A stretch of DNA of 6,826 nucleotides from Burkholderiaceae bacterium (GTDB taxonomy: Bacteria > Pseudomonadota > Gammaproteobacteria > Burkholderiales > Burkholderiaceae). This document shows, piece by piece, positions 6,809-6,826 of this stretch (position 1 is the first letter of the stretch; each line of letters begins with the position of its first letter). The position numbers and the translations under genes were made by a program. The stretch covers positions 1-6,826 of the forward strand of contig CANCBK010000146.1 in the NCBI GenBank assembly GCA_947374315.1, given 5' to 3'. Below the pieces are notes generated by a model. The model was given only the letters and a program-made list of their open reading frames with translations, was not told where the DNA came from and searched no databases.

Positions 6809-6826
6809 TAGTTGCAGCAAATAGGA

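Overview
The window has the compact gene spacing and moderate GC content of a free-living proteobacterium. The gene set suggests a betaproteobacterium of the Burkholderiales: an orphan Bug/TctC-type periplasmic binding protein, a two-gene isoquinoline-1-oxidoreductase-type molybdenum hydroxylase with a Tat leader, and lrgAB. Freshwater Polynucleobacter-like bacteria would fit, but this is an inference from gene content and style, not from a marker gene.

Layout: six genes in two divergent groups. On the minus strand, reading from about 3980 leftward, are lrgA (CidA/LrgA family) and lrgB, which overlap by 4 nt. After a 175-bp gap come a Bug-family solute-binding protein (2729-1737) and, 47 bp further on, a cytoplasmic YwrD-like gamma-glutamyltransferase homologue (1689-100). 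On the plus strand, starting 137 bp from lrgA, are the small [2Fe-2S] subunit (4118-4567) and, 9 nt later, the large molybdopterin subunit (4577-6808) of a xanthine-dehydrogenase-superfamily hydroxylase. The window ends 18 bp after that stop with what may be the ribosome binding site of a third gene. The first 99 bases hold no gene I can recognise.

How the genes may work together: the two plus-strand subunits form one enzyme. Electrons would pass from the molybdenum centre in the Tat-exported large subunit through the two iron-sulfur clusters of the small subunit to an acceptor not encoded here. LrgA and LrgB probably form one membrane system of the holin-like/plastidial glycolate-glycerate transporter type. 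The Bug protein and the gamma-glutamyltransferase homologue may be co-transcribed and act on a related substrate, but the substrate is unknown. I see no mobile element, CRISPR array, RNA gene or convincing terminator. All six genes belong to known families, so I do not see a clear undescribed system; the points worth checking are the gene pairings, a candidate promoter/operator before the Bug gene, and the unexplained left edge.
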